Below, piece by piece: positions 9,107 to 17,050 of a stretch of DNA of 64,000 nt; the first letter of the stretch is position 1, and the number at the start of each line of letters is the position of its first letter. The translations under genes and the position numbers were made by a program. Source of the DNA: Nafulsella turpanensis ZLM-10 (GTDB taxonomy: Bacteria; Bacteroidota; Bacteroidia; Cytophagales; Cyclobacteriaceae); contig NZ_ANNU01000008.1 of NCBI RefSeq assembly GCF_000346615.1, positions 124,001-188,000 of the forward strand, in the 5' to 3' direction. The notes beneath the pieces are model-generated. The model was not told the DNA's origin. It was given only the letters and a program-made list of their open reading frames with translations, and made no database searches.

Positions 9107-10018
9107 ATGGTGTGCACCCACTTACCTTGTGCAGGAATACAGAAATTCAATTCTATCTATATGCTAAGCAAAGACATTCTGATGGCTTTGAAGCGCCCGA
9201 TTACCTTACGAATAAGGTATTATAAGCGACAAATCCAGTTCTTTCAACAGAAAGAAGCACTCCCTCTTTTAGAGAAAACTGCAGCTAATTTAAGCAAGGG
9301 GCGCTTTTCCCTTCTCACTGTGGAAGAAGTCCGTTCGGCCATTGTTCTCTATTATCAGGAAAGAATAAAATTGCTAACGAAAAGACTAGAGGGAAATACT
9401 GCCATAGAAAACTTCACCTGTCGTAAATGCAAAGAACATATTATTCCGATTACACGGCTTTTCCAGGAACCGGAACGTGAATATTGTGATCTCTGCGAAC
9501 CTTATGATACGCAGGAAGTGAAAGTAAACATGACAGCAGAAGAACCCTCTGCCCCGCCAAACTTAAGAACACCGATTATCATGAAGAATATTTTAACTGC
9601 CGTAGATGCGGATGAACGAACCATTCAACTTGTTGACTATGCTGCTGAGCTTGCCTCCCGTTTTTTTGCAAAAGTGTGGATTCTCCACATCGACACAACA
9701 GCCCCGGGATTTATTGGCTATGAGATAGGCCCTCAATTTATAAAATATTTTAAACCGGAGGAATTACGGCAAGAGCATCAGCACCTTCAGGCTTTTGCCG
9801 ACAGGCTGAACAGCCAGGGAATAGAGGCAGAATCTTTATTCATACAGGGCCCAACTGTTAAAATGATTCTGGAAGAGGCACGGAAACTACAGGCCGACTT
9901 ACTTATCATCGGCTCCCATTACCACAGCTTTCTTTACCAGGCTTTTCAGGAAAGCACTTCTCTACAGCTTTTTAAACAGTCGAAAATCCCCTTGTTAACC
10001 ATTCCCCTGGACGACTAA
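9107..10018 (+). CDS. Zinc-ribbon/universal stress protein fusion
   Basis: The 303-residue protein has two parts. Residues about 26-140 are a basic helical segment ending in a four-cysteine zinc ribbon (C105, C108, C127, C130; CRKC and CDLC). From residue 159 (MKNILTAVDADE) a UspA-like alpha/beta domain runs to the end. The family ATP-binding glycine pattern near the C-terminus is degenerate: the sequence IIGSHYHSF is not followed by the usual G-x9-G-S/T, so nucleotide binding is doubtful. The start is uncertain; ATGs at 9107, 9161 and 9182 are all in frame and none has a strong ribosome site. USP domains usually respond to starvation or stress. The zinc-ribbon fusion is unusual and its role is unknown. 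Confidence 0.75.
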   Translation: MVCTHLPCAGIQKFNSIYMLSKDILMALKRPITLRIRYYKRQIQFFQQKEALPLLEKTAANLSKGRFSLLTVEEVRSAIVLYYQERIKLLTKRLEGNTAIENFTCRKCKEHIIPITRLFQEPEREYCDLCEPYDTQEVKVNMTAEEPSAPPNLRTPIIMKNILTAVDADERTIQLVDYAAELASRFFAKVWILHIDTTAPGFIGYEIGPQFIKYFKPEELRQEHQHLQAFADRLNSQGIEAESLFIQGPTVKMILEEARKLQADLLIIGSHYHSFLYQAFQESTSLQLFKQSKIPLLTIPLDD

Positions 10019-10151
10019 ACATTAATTTTTTTACCACATTGATTTTTCCGGCAAAATGCCCGAGCAAATCCTCCTGCTTTCTCCTGCAGGCTTGCCAGAA
10101 TGCGCATGAGCCTGGTGAGGTCGACCCAAAACATGGTTTCTTCGTCAGCCT

Positions 10152-10331
10152 CTATAATTTGCCGGCGGCCGGTGTAGCTGTTTCTTTTAAAACCTCCCGT
10201 ATAGCATCTATTAGTTCTTCAATGGTTTCAGGTGTTTCTTTTTCTTCCTTTGCCTGGCCAAGAACTGCAGGAGAAAGCAGGAGGAACAGCAGCAATAATA
10301 AAAGGACTGGGAAGGACCGGATCTGTTTCAT
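10152..10331 (-). CDS. Small secreted protein, 59 residues
   Basis: A short protein with a clear signal peptide (MKQIRSFP, then a Leu-rich core ending PAVLGQ) is followed by about 35 charged residues, EEKETPETIEELIDAIREVL, likely a single amphipathic helix. The frame is open to 10382, but that would overlap the end of the neighbouring gene; the ATG at 10331 starts the signal peptide and leaves a 37-base gap. It is the last gene of a leftward series (12353 to 10152) that otherwise encodes membrane proteins. No family recognised. Confidence 0.6.
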   Translation of the reverse strand: MKQIRSFPVLLLLLLFLLLSPAVLGQAKEEKETPETIEELIDAIREVLKETATPAAGKL

Positions 10332-10368
10332 CTTTAACTGGCGGTTTAATTCTCTAACTGTTGAACTT

Positions 10369-10641
10369 TTACAACTTGTCAATCATATCCCCAAGGTCGC
10401 TTACCCCTAAAGTGAACATGATAATGATGATGCCCAGAATGATTTTTACTACGGCCGGAATCGGGAAATTAAACTTTTTACTTAGCCAACCATTTGTTGC
10501 AGGAAGATAAAAGATGGCAAGGAGAAGGTATATAATACCAGGCACCGGGTGCACCAAAATCATGTTTAATATACCGGTGACCGCCATAACTACGGAAAAT
10601 ACTCCACTGAATATATTTCCGGCATTTAGAGTATTATTCAT
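10369..10641 (-). CDS. Small integral membrane protein
   Basis: The protein has 90 residues with three probable transmembrane helices: about residues 10-32, then a PVPGIIYLLLAIFYLP helix, then an IPAVVKIILGIIIIMF helix. A short charged tail (DLGDMIDKL) follows. I do not recognise a family. It lies 80 bases downstream of the 415-residue membrane protein on the same strand, consistent with one operon that begins with the KefB-like gene at 12353. Likely inner-membrane location; function unknown. Confidence 0.65.
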   Translation of the reverse strand: MNNTLNAGNIFSGVFSVVMAVTGILNMILVHPVPGIIYLLLAIFYLPATNGWLSKKFNFPIPAVVKIILGIIIIMFTLGVSDLGDMIDKL

Positions 10642-10721
10642 AGGTCTTGTGCTTAAAATTTAGCTTTTTCATCTGGTAAAGGATTAGCAGTTTTTTTTGA
10701 GAAGAGCCTGCTTTGCTGTTT

Positions 10722-11969
10722 TTATTCAAAGCCAAAAATCAGCGGGAAAAGAAAGAGGACGATAAAGACCCAGATACCATAAACAGGCAGAAATGTGGCT
10801 ATAGTTCTCCCTGCATCTGCTATATCGGACTTCCTGCTAAGTGATTTAAAAAGCCGTACAGTAATAAAGAGCAGGTTTAGCAGCATGAGTAAGTTACTCC
10901 CCAGCACAGCCAACCTGTTAGGGGTAATGCCCCATTCTGCTATCCGGAACAAAATGGCCGACAGCGCAATGCCGTTTACTACAATGGTTACTGCCGACAA
11001 GAGGAAAAGAACCCAGGTAGTAGCAGTGGTATTTCTGTCTGTTTTGGAGCTTTCGGCCACTGAAAAGAAAATGATAGCCATCACTCCAAGCAGGAGTAAA
11101 TTGAAAATTATCAAAAATTCGCGGTCATTATAAGGATCTTTGCCTGAATAAATGATGGCAAAGAGATAAATGACCAGGGTTACCAGCACCAGCGGGCTGA
11201 ATATTTTCGCTATTACCGGGGAAACCTTATTAACCAGTTGCGGATTCGTCTGGGTAAGGTAAGTACCAACAATAGGCGCGGCCGCTGCTCCAAAAATGCC
11301 AATATATTCTGCGTAGAACTCCTCGATCTCGAATCCGATGAGCGAAAAGAGCCCGATGGTGAGTCCGGTCATAATCCCACCGGCAATCAGGATAAGGGTG
11401 GTCATTACTACCAAATCGCCATTGTACCTTAAAAAGCTGAGTCGCTTATTATCATCTCCCAGTTTATCACCAACATAGGCAGTTCCTAACAGTACCCACA
11501 ACAGCAGGGGCAAATGAATACAGGCCAATAGTAAGGTGTCGCTCTGGTCGGATGCAGGAAGAACATTGATATAGATAAGTGAAAAGAGCATTACACCACA
11601 GATTGCAGCAATTTGTTTAAGCGGCAGGCTGTTCTTCCATGCGAAATAGGCCGTAAGGAGTGGCAGAAAAATGAAACCAATATTTCGCTGGTAGAAGAAC
11701 TCTTCGCTTACCGATAAAACTGCCGGTAGCTTTGCGATAAAACCTGCCAGCAGAGAGGCAACGACTACGAATAAAAACTCCCTGCCCGTGCCCCAGTTAA
11801 TCTCATCGCTTTCGTAGTTCAGTCTTTCATTCCAGAAATCAGCGAGTGCGTTGCCCTTAAGCTCCGGATACAGGGTACTGAATTCCTGTTTAAAAGGGCC
11901 TCTGTTGCTGCGGTACAGCTTTTCGAGCTGAGCAGGATTATTCAAATTGGAAAGTATGGTGTCTTTCAT
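10722..11969 (-). CDS. DUF4153-like polytopic membrane protein
   Basis: The 415-residue protein starts with about 65 soluble residues (MKDTILSNLNNPAQLEKLYR, with a predicted helix) followed by ten or eleven hydrophobic helices. This layout, with an N-terminal helix pair and a helix bundle of this length, resembles DUF4153-type proteins of Bacteroidota, whose function is not known. The assignment is by layout rather than by a specific motif. It lies 48 bases downstream of the 111-residue membrane protein and 80 bases upstream of a small membrane protein on the same strand, so it is probably in an operon controlled from the operator-like motif near 12.4 kb. Confidence 0.65.
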   Translation of the reverse strand: MKDTILSNLNNPAQLEKLYRSNRGPFKQEFSTLYPELKGNALADFWNERLNYESDEINWGTGREFLFVVVASLLAGFIAKLPAVLSVSEEFFYQRNIGFIFLPLLTAYFAWKNSLPLKQIAAICGVMLFSLIYINVLPASDQSDTLLLACIHLPLLLWVLLGTAYVGDKLGDDNKRLSFLRYNGDLVVMTTLILIAGGIMTGLTIGLFSLIGFEIEEFYAEYIGIFGAAAAPIVGTYLTQTNPQLVNKVSPVIAKIFSPLVLVTLVIYLFAIIYSGKDPYNDREFLIIFNLLLLGVMAIIFFSVAESSKTDRNTTATTWVLFLLSAVTIVVNGIALSAILFRIAEWGITPNRLAVLGSNLLMLLNLLFITVRLFKSLSRKSDIADAGRTIATFLPVYGIWVFIVLFLFPLIFGFE

Positions 11970-12017
11970 GATTTTTATGCTTTAATGTTGCACTTCATAC
12001 CCGTCGTTACTGACTGA

Positions 12018-12353
12018 TTAATTCCACATCGTGCCGTCTAACCCCAAAACAACTCCAAGCCACAACCCTACGCAGTATACCACTACGCTCAGGAAAATAG
12101 CCAGGCCTCGGTTAAAACCGCGGGAACTCTGATAATCCATGAAAGCGTAAAATGCACCTCCGGCTGCACCGGCTAAAGGGGTTATAATTAAAGGTCTAAT
12201 CATCCAGTACTTTCCCCATTCCGGAGCAGCTTCGTCCACCCCTGTAACAAAGAAGAGGATCACGGCTAAAGCAATTCCAGCACCCACTAATATGGGTTTA
12301 ACTAATGATACCTGCTGAGCTGGCTGGTTCTGTAATTCGTTTTTTTGTGTCAT
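12018..12353 (-). CDS. Small membrane protein, often labelled KefB-like
   Basis: The 111-residue protein has a short polar N-terminus and three hydrophobic helices (about residues 18-40, 52-76 and 84-107) separated by DEAAPEWGKYW and DYQSSRGFNRG. Similar small Bacteroidota proteins are commonly labelled potassium transporter KefB. At this length it cannot be a KefB antiporter, so that name is misleading. It is the first gene of a leftward operon. A 22-bp motif identical in layout to that at the regulator operon promoter lies 43 bases upstream. Possible role in an envelope or ion-stress response; this is inference. Confidence 0.6.
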   Translation of the reverse strand: MTQKNELQNQPAQQVSLVKPILVGAGIALAVILFFVTGVDEAAPEWGKYWMIRPLIITPLAGAAGGAFYAFMDYQSSRGFNRGLAIFLSVVVYCVGLWLGVVLGLDGTMWN

Positions 12354-12395
12354 GATTGTGTAGGTTTAGATGTTTTAAATTGTTTTATATACATA

Positions 12396-12417
12396 TAAAG
12401 TACTTTGAAATGCAAAG
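12396..12417 (-). promoter_or_regulatory. Operator-like motif upstream of membrane-protein operon
   Basis: On the minus strand the motif reads CTTTG-N5-CAAAGTACTTTA and contains the perfect palindrome AAAGTACTTT. The same 17 fixed bases with the same 5-base spacer occur at 13390-13411, directly before the operon that encodes the winged-helix regulator. Probable binding site of that regulator. Confidence 0.6.
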
Positions 12418-12462
12418 CAAAAGAATAAAAAAATTTTGTCCTGTTTTTTTGAAAGGAAGCAG

Positions 12463-12765
12463 CTAATCAGCCACCCCCTTAATCAGTTTCTCCAAAGCAT
12501 TTAAATGCTCGTCAAACGCTTTTTTGCCCTCTTTAGTCATAAAGTATTTTGTATTAGGCTTTCTGCCCACAAATGTCTTTTCCACCCCAATAAAATCTTC
12601 TTTTTCCAACCCCCTAAGGTGGCTGGCCAGATTACCATCCGTTAAATTAAGGTATTCCTTCAGTGCATTGAAATCAAGCTTATTATTTACAGCCAGTGCC
12701 GACATAATGCCCAGTCTGATCCTGCTCTCAAATGCTTTATGTAAACCATTTATGGATATCTTCAC
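12463..12765 (-). CDS. Winged-helix transcriptional regulator (HTH_27 type)
   Basis: The 100-residue protein has the compact winged-helix pattern of the small ArsR/MarR-like group PF13601. Helix 1 is AFESRIRLGIMSALA, the recognition region is LTDGNLASHLRGLE, and the wing is VGRKPNTKYFMT. A C-terminal dimerisation helix ends the protein. The start is a GTG at 12765 that overlaps the stop of the upstream membrane-protein gene by four bases (GTGA), implying translational coupling. It probably represses its own operon and the membrane operon at 12353 through the shared 22-bp motif. No metal-binding cysteines are present, so a metal signal is unlikely. Confidence 0.85.
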   Translation of the reverse strand: MKISINGLHKAFESRIRLGIMSALAVNNKLDFNALKEYLNLTDGNLASHLRGLEKEDFIGVEKTFVGRKPNTKYFMTKEGKKAFDEHLNALEKLIKGVAD

Positions 12766-13388
12766 CGTTCGTACCTAAAATGCATATAAAGCCCATATAC
12801 AATATGGACAACCCCAAAACCAACCGCCCAAAACAGCAAGCTATATTCAATAAAGTAAGTACTTATCAACCCCAGGCCAATTTGAATCAGGCCCAGATAC
12901 TTTACATCTTCATAGGTATACTTGCTCGCATTATACAGGGCAAGGCCATAAAACAGTAGCGTTAATGGCGCTATGAGCCCTATAAGGTCTTTTGAAAATA
13001 AAATAAGAATTAAAATCCCTCCAGCCACTAAAGGAACAGCCATGTTGGATAAAAGCTGTCTGGATGTGGGGTTCCACGCTTTTTCACCTCTTTTTTCAGC
13101 CTTCTTGGAGGAAAGGTAAATAGCTGTACCTACTGCCAGTATCAAGACAACCATAGCTAAAACCATCACCTTTAGGAAGCCAGAAGATAAACTGTCTGCT
13201 TCTACCGTACTGTAAATAATTTGATCAGGATTAAACTGGAAAACTTCGTAGGCAACATAGGCTCCCAACAATCCATAAATACCTGCCATGATGCCCGCCC
13301 AACCCGAAAGCGACAGAAATTTGGACGAACGTTCCATCATGGAGCGTATCTCAGCCAGGTCCCGAATATAATCCTGTTCTTTTTTCAT
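12762..13388 (-). CDS. Polytopic membrane protein co-transcribed with regulator
   Basis: The 208-residue protein has a charged N-terminal helix (MKKEQDYIRDLAEIRSMMER) and about six hydrophobic helices grouped in pairs. It resembles the small membrane proteins that sit directly before PadR- or HTH_27-type regulators in Bacteroidota and may sense an envelope signal for the regulator. This is inference from context only. The stop codon overlaps the regulator's GTG start. The start ATG is two bases from the operator-like motif, and a -7-like element (TAACTTTG on the minus strand, 13407-13414) overlaps that motif. Confidence 0.7.
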   Translation of the reverse strand: MKKEQDYIRDLAEIRSMMERSSKFLSLSGWAGIMAGIYGLLGAYVAYEVFQFNPDQIIYSTVEADSLSSGFLKVMVLAMVVLILAVGTAIYLSSKKAEKRGEKAWNPTSRQLLSNMAVPLVAGGILILILFSKDLIGLIAPLTLLFYGLALYNASKYTYEDVKYLGLIQIGLGLISTYFIEYSLLFWAVGFGVVHIVYGLYMHFRYER

Positions 13389-13389
13389 T

Positions 13390-13411
13390 TAAAGTACTTT
13401 GTGTTTCAAAG
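13390..13411 (-). promoter_or_regulatory. Operator-like motif overlapping promoter of regulator operon
   Basis: This is the second copy of CTTTG-N5-CAAAGTACTTTA on the minus strand. It overlaps a Bacteroidota -7-type element TAACTTTG (13407-13414) and ends two bases before the ATG at 13388, a layout expected for an autorepressor site. I did not find a well-spaced -33 element. Confidence 0.6.
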
Positions 13412-13689
13412 TTAAAAAAGGAAATGAATATTAAAAATTTTTTCAACTTCTTTTTTAACATAACCAAGAGAAAACTCAAAACGGGATATAAAATAATGAC
13501 GTAAGCCCACTGGCTTTCACAAACTTACCTCTTTAAACATTGATTCTGCAGGTTTAGGGGAAAGTATTCTAATCGTACTGGTAATTTGGCCCCAGCTCAC
13601 CCGCAGCAAAATGCTAAACCGCAAGCGCAAGATATACCTGAACCAAAGGCTGATGCTTTTTTTACAAAAGCACAACTGCCGTTCATGGT

Positions 13690-13999
13690 CTGACGATTGC
13701 TGCTCTGTTTGCTATGCAGGGTGAGTATCAGATTGAGAACCCGAAACTGTTTTACCTGATGCTGATACCTGCTCTTGCCTTTTTCCTGATCAACTTTTTT
13801 AGTCAGTTGAAAGAAGGGCTCATTAGCACTTTCCGCCTTTCCAGATCAATCACTTATTGCCCTGGCGCTTATTATAGGACTCTTAACTGAACTTCCAGTC
13901 ATTGTTGTAGTAAGCCAGACTTTTCTTTATCTTAAAAAGAAAGTGAGTTTTTCCTCACTCATTCAATTTTTGTATTACTGTTTGCTTTATTCAACTTAA
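13690..13999 (+). pseudogene. Frameshifted permease relic, possibly ACR3/bile-acid-symporter type
   Basis: Two neighbouring frames encode hydrophobic fragments. Frame A (13690-13890) gives LTIAALFAMQGEYQI then FYLMLIPALAFFLINFF. Frame B (about 13847-13999) gives SLIALALIIGLLTELPVIVV followed by a basic tail and a stop. The G-L-L-T-E-L-P-V pattern matches the last helix region of ACR3 and related BASS permeases (GxLxExPV), and frame A resembles the helix before it. The middle helix with the conserved Asn-rich segment is missing, and a frame change separates the parts, so the gene is dead. The exact family is uncertain. No start codon or intact N-terminus is present upstream. Confidence 0.4.
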
Positions 14000-14112
14000 A
14001 ACTCAGCTTAAGTCTAAGACTTTATTTATCCAGAAAGCCCAAACACTTTCTTTGTACTTTTTCTTTTTGTATAAGACAGGCAGGATATCTGCTTCCCATC
14101 TTTAAAAAGTCT

Positions 14113-14532
14113 ATGGATAAACCAAGATACTGGAGAGCATGCTTCAGCGGCATCATTGCAACTTACATTATGACTGTGTCCGCCTACTGGGTGAGTAGCA
14201 TTGGTCTTCCTCCCACTGATCCAAGTCGCCTAATGGCTTACTCTTTTGGGCAGGCCCCTTACCTTTTCGGTCTCGCAGCCCATTTCATGAATGGCATCAT
14301 TGTAGGCCTTATGTATGCGCGCTTGCGAAGCTTTGTGCCCGGGCATTCAATTTGGATAAAGGGCATTGTAATTGGGATACTAATGACGCTTGCTGCCCAG
14401 CTGCTAGTGGGTCCTTCTGTTGGACCAAAGGGTTTCTTTTGGCAACAGGCCCAGCCATTAGCCGTTTTAGCCACCAGTACTATTGCCCATCTTGTGTTTG
14501 GCCTTGCTTTGGTTGCCTCATACGAGGAATAG
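14113..14532 (+). CDS. Small polytopic membrane protein
   Basis: The 139-residue protein has four predicted transmembrane helices: residues about 10-30, 48-68, 80-100 and 115-135. The first helix contains FSGIIATYIMT, a pattern common in DUF6789-like and YagU-like membrane proteins. I cannot assign it firmly. The gene starts 113 bases past the permease relic and ends nine bases before the convergently transcribed DehI gene. Function unknown. Confidence 0.65.
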   Translation: MDKPRYWRACFSGIIATYIMTVSAYWVSSIGLPPTDPSRLMAYSFGQAPYLFGLAAHFMNGIIVGLMYARLRSFVPGHSIWIKGIVIGILMTLAAQLLVGPSVGPKGFFWQQAQPLAVLATSTIAHLVFGLALVASYEE

Positions 14533-14540
14533 CGACAATT

Positions 14541-15470
14541 TTATTCAGCGACACTGAAGCGGGAGGAACCAACCGCTTGGACACCATCGAGCATTGCTTT
14601 TATCAGGGCAACATCCAGTAACATTTCAGGGATGAATTTATGCTGAAAAGCTGTAAGGATGAGTTTAATTTCTTCCCTCTGCCCTGGCTCAACCCCTGGT
14701 TTTTCTATTTCCAACACCGGCAAATTCTTAATTCCGGCCAGAGCCTGTTCAATAAGTTCCTGCTTTCTTTCTTCATAAGCGGCAGAGCCAACCAATGGCT
14801 TAATTCGGCTCCAGGCTTCTTCGAGAAAATCAGGCCAGTTGGCGATTCCGCGATAATAAGAGGATACCAGAGGATGGCCGTGGGTATCCTTTATGGAAGA
14901 AAAAAGATCCCTGACCCGCTCGGATGCTTTTTCAGGATCCACCATCTTTACTTTGCCTGTTCCTTCTGCTATGCCTAAAGGTATTTCGGAAGAATCATGC
15001 TCTTTAGCAGCTTTCCCCTCCTCTGCGGACCTACTGTTAAAGCTTGTTTCGTAAAAAGCGGTGGTTACCAGTAAAAGCTTTGGCAGCACATAAAAAATCG
15101 TATCATTGAAAGCCCGCAAGCGGTCCATTTCACCTATGTTTTCCCAATTCACCCCTGAAGAAGCGGGAACCGGCTCTAAAAGAGCCATGCTATGTAGATA
15201 ATCGGCTTCTTTTTCAAAGACCCTGGAGCGGAAAGCAGGTCGTAGTGCTTTCCAGGCATTTTCAAGGTAGTCCGGGTAATTGGCTAAGGTCCTGAAAATG
15301 AGGTTCACCAGTGGAACCCGTAAAGTTTGCTGAATATCTTCAAAAACAGGACTAATTTGTTCGCCTGCCTGATCGGGCATAATATCCGGCTTTCCGGCGG
15401 CTAACTCCATTCCTCTTTTAATTTCTTCTTCCTGATTCATTTGACCTTCCATAAGTATTTGGTTTTTCAT
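14541..15470 (-). CDS. DehI-family haloacid dehalogenase
   Basis: The 309-residue protein shows the internal duplication that defines the DehI fold. Repeat 1 (about residues 42-165) has VFEDIQQTLRVPLVNLIFR and YPDYLENAWKALRP; repeat 2 (about 188-300) has LFSSIKDTHGHPLVSSYYR and WPDFLEEAWSRIKPL. DehI hydrolyses 2-haloacids such as 2-chloropropionate of either chirality by direct attack of activated water. Bacteroidota members have not, to my knowledge, been shown to do this, so the activity is inferred. The ATG at 15470 overlaps a VOC remnant whose frame runs to 15418; ATGs at 15452 or 15440 are alternatives. The C-terminus is nine bases from a convergent gene. Confidence 0.8.
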   Translation of the reverse strand: MKNQILMEGQMNQEEEIKRGMELAAGKPDIMPDQAGEQISPVFEDIQQTLRVPLVNLIFRTLANYPDYLENAWKALRPAFRSRVFEKEADYLHSMALLEPVPASSGVNWENIGEMDRLRAFNDTIFYVLPKLLLVTTAFYETSFNSRSAEEGKAAKEHDSSEIPLGIAEGTGKVKMVDPEKASERVRDLFSSIKDTHGHPLVSSYYRGIANWPDFLEEAWSRIKPLVGSAAYEERKQELIEQALAGIKNLPVLEIEKPGVEPGQREEIKLILTAFQHKFIPEMLLDVALIKAMLDGVQAVGSSRFSVAE

Positions 15471-15573
15471 CCAACCCTTTTAAATAATCAATCATCTTCT
15501 GATTGTGCTGACCTACTTCAATGATATATCCATCAAAATCTCGTATGTAGCACCTCATTTCCCAGATACCCAT
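15418..15573 (-). pseudogene. C-terminal remnant of a VOC (glyoxalase-fold) gene
   Basis: The frame encodes about 51 residues, including GIWEMRCYIRDFDGYIIEVG and then QHNQKMIDYLKG. This matches the last strands of glyoxalase/VOC-family proteins, where the glutamate of EVG is a metal ligand. The upstream frame meets a stop at about 15600, so at least two thirds of the domain is missing. It overlaps the start of the dehalogenase gene in another frame. A clean truncation with no mobile-element ends visible. Confidence 0.6.
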
Positions 15574-16035
15574 ATGCCTGAAAATTAAAATGTTAGATTC
15601 CTATCAAACCCGAAAGAAGTCAGGCTGTTTAAACAAAAGCACCTTCATAACTATCATCTTCTAAAGAATTCGCCTTGTATAAAGTATTATCCATCCCTCC
15701 CCCGGTTTAATCGCGCATTTCTTCTTTTGAGTTTGTTCTGCTTTTTAACTTCCATTTACTACCCTTAGCCTGGCATTAAGCTGCTTTTCATACGATTCAT
15801 AGGCCCCCTTTCCAAACCCGGAACACAAACAAAAGCTACTGACCACCGTTAGATTTTTCAGTACTGCCCACTCCTGAAATCAGAAGTTCGGAAGGAGAAA
15901 TTGAGGGAGAAACAGATTGAGCCGATAGGGAAGTCTTGTTCTAAAAGAGCCTCTAAGCTTAAGGCCACCATCTGTTTGTGGTAGAGGGATAGAAGAAACG
16001 AATTTCGATTTTATAACAGTTAAAAGAGAAGAGTT
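15574..16035. other. Intergenic region, probably decayed
   Basis: Apart from the VOC remnant to the left, this stretch of about 460 bases holds no recognisable gene. Short hydrophobic snippets occur but none matches a family. It should include the promoter of the rightward oxidoreductase gene at 16036, which has an AGAGAAGAG-like ribosome site. Confidence 0.4.
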
Positions 16036-16986
16036 ATGGCAAAAGAAATGAGAGCCGCAAACTACAGCGAATTTGGCGGTCCGGAGAAGGTGAAAGTGAG
16101 TTCTATGGAGGTGCCGGAACTAAAAGAAGGCGAAGTATTGATCAGGGTAAAAGCTGCGGGAGTTAATCCGGTAGATGCGGTGATCCGGGAAGGCTACTAT
16201 AAAGATATGATGCCACATTCTCTGCCGGTGATTCCGGGTTGGGATGTTTCTGGTGTGGTGGAAGAAAGGGGCCATGCCGCCAGAAGGTTTGAAGTGGGAG
16301 ATGAGGTATATGCCTATGCCCGCAGGCCCGAAGTCAAATGGGGTACTTTTGCAGAATACATTGTCATTCCTGATAGCTATTTAGCCCGAAAACCTAAAAA
16401 TATTTCCCATGATGAAGCCGCCGGAATTCCGCTGGCAGGTCTCACCGCCTACCAATCACTTTACGGTGCCGGAAACCTACAGGAAGGTCAGCGGGTGCTG
16501 ATTATTGGCGCCTCAGGGGGTGTTGGAAGCTTTGGCATTCAACTGGCAAAAATAAAAGGGGCCGAAGTAGTAGGGGTGGCCAGTGATAAAAATCATGCCT
16601 ATATGCGGGAGCTAGGGGCCGACCATACCATCGACTATAAGAATCAGCACATTGGCCAGGCTGCCAAGGAGATTTATCCTGATGGTGTGGATCTTATCTT
16701 TGACTGTACCAGCGGAGAAAGCCTGCAACAAGGCCTGATGGCCCTGAAGCCATCCGGAAAGCTGGTCTCTATCCTGAACCAGGGAGAAGGCATAGACCCT
16801 GGTATTGATTTTCAGTGGGTATTCGTGGAGCCGAATGTAAGGCAGCTGGACCATCTGCGGGAGCTGGCGGAAGCAGGAAAATTAAAAGTGCAGGTAAGCC
16901 AGACTTACCCACTGACAGAGGCCGCTGAAGCCCTGAAGCAAATCCACACCCTGCATACTACAGGAAAAATAGTGGTGGTTCCCTGA
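16036..16986 (+). CDS. NADP-dependent zinc-free MDR oxidoreductase
   Basis: The 316-residue protein is a medium-chain dehydrogenase/reductase. It has an N-terminal GroES-like domain (VKAAGVNPVDAVIREG near 38-53) and a Rossmann domain with IIGASGGVGSFGIQLAK (about 156-172). It lacks the structural-zinc cysteine cluster and the usual catalytic zinc ligands, placing it with the quinone oxidoreductase group that reduces quinones or enones with NADPH. It is followed 64 bases later by an Old Yellow Enzyme homologue, so the pair may detoxify electrophilic alkenes or quinones. The ATG has a ribosome site and is well placed. Confidence 0.9.
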   Translation: MAKEMRAANYSEFGGPEKVKVSSMEVPELKEGEVLIRVKAAGVNPVDAVIREGYYKDMMPHSLPVIPGWDVSGVVEERGHAARRFEVGDEVYAYARRPEVKWGTFAEYIVIPDSYLARKPKNISHDEAAGIPLAGLTAYQSLYGAGNLQEGQRVLIIGASGGVGSFGIQLAKIKGAEVVGVASDKNHAYMRELGADHTIDYKNQHIGQAAKEIYPDGVDLIFDCTSGESLQQGLMALKPSGKLVSILNQGEGIDPGIDFQWVFVEPNVRQLDHLRELAEAGKLKVQVSQTYPLTEAAEALKQIHTLHTTGKIVVVP

Positions 16987-17050
16987 GCTGAAGTAAGTTA
17001 AAACAGAGCTGTTTTGAACAGTTTCACTTTTTAAAATTCAAAGACAAATT

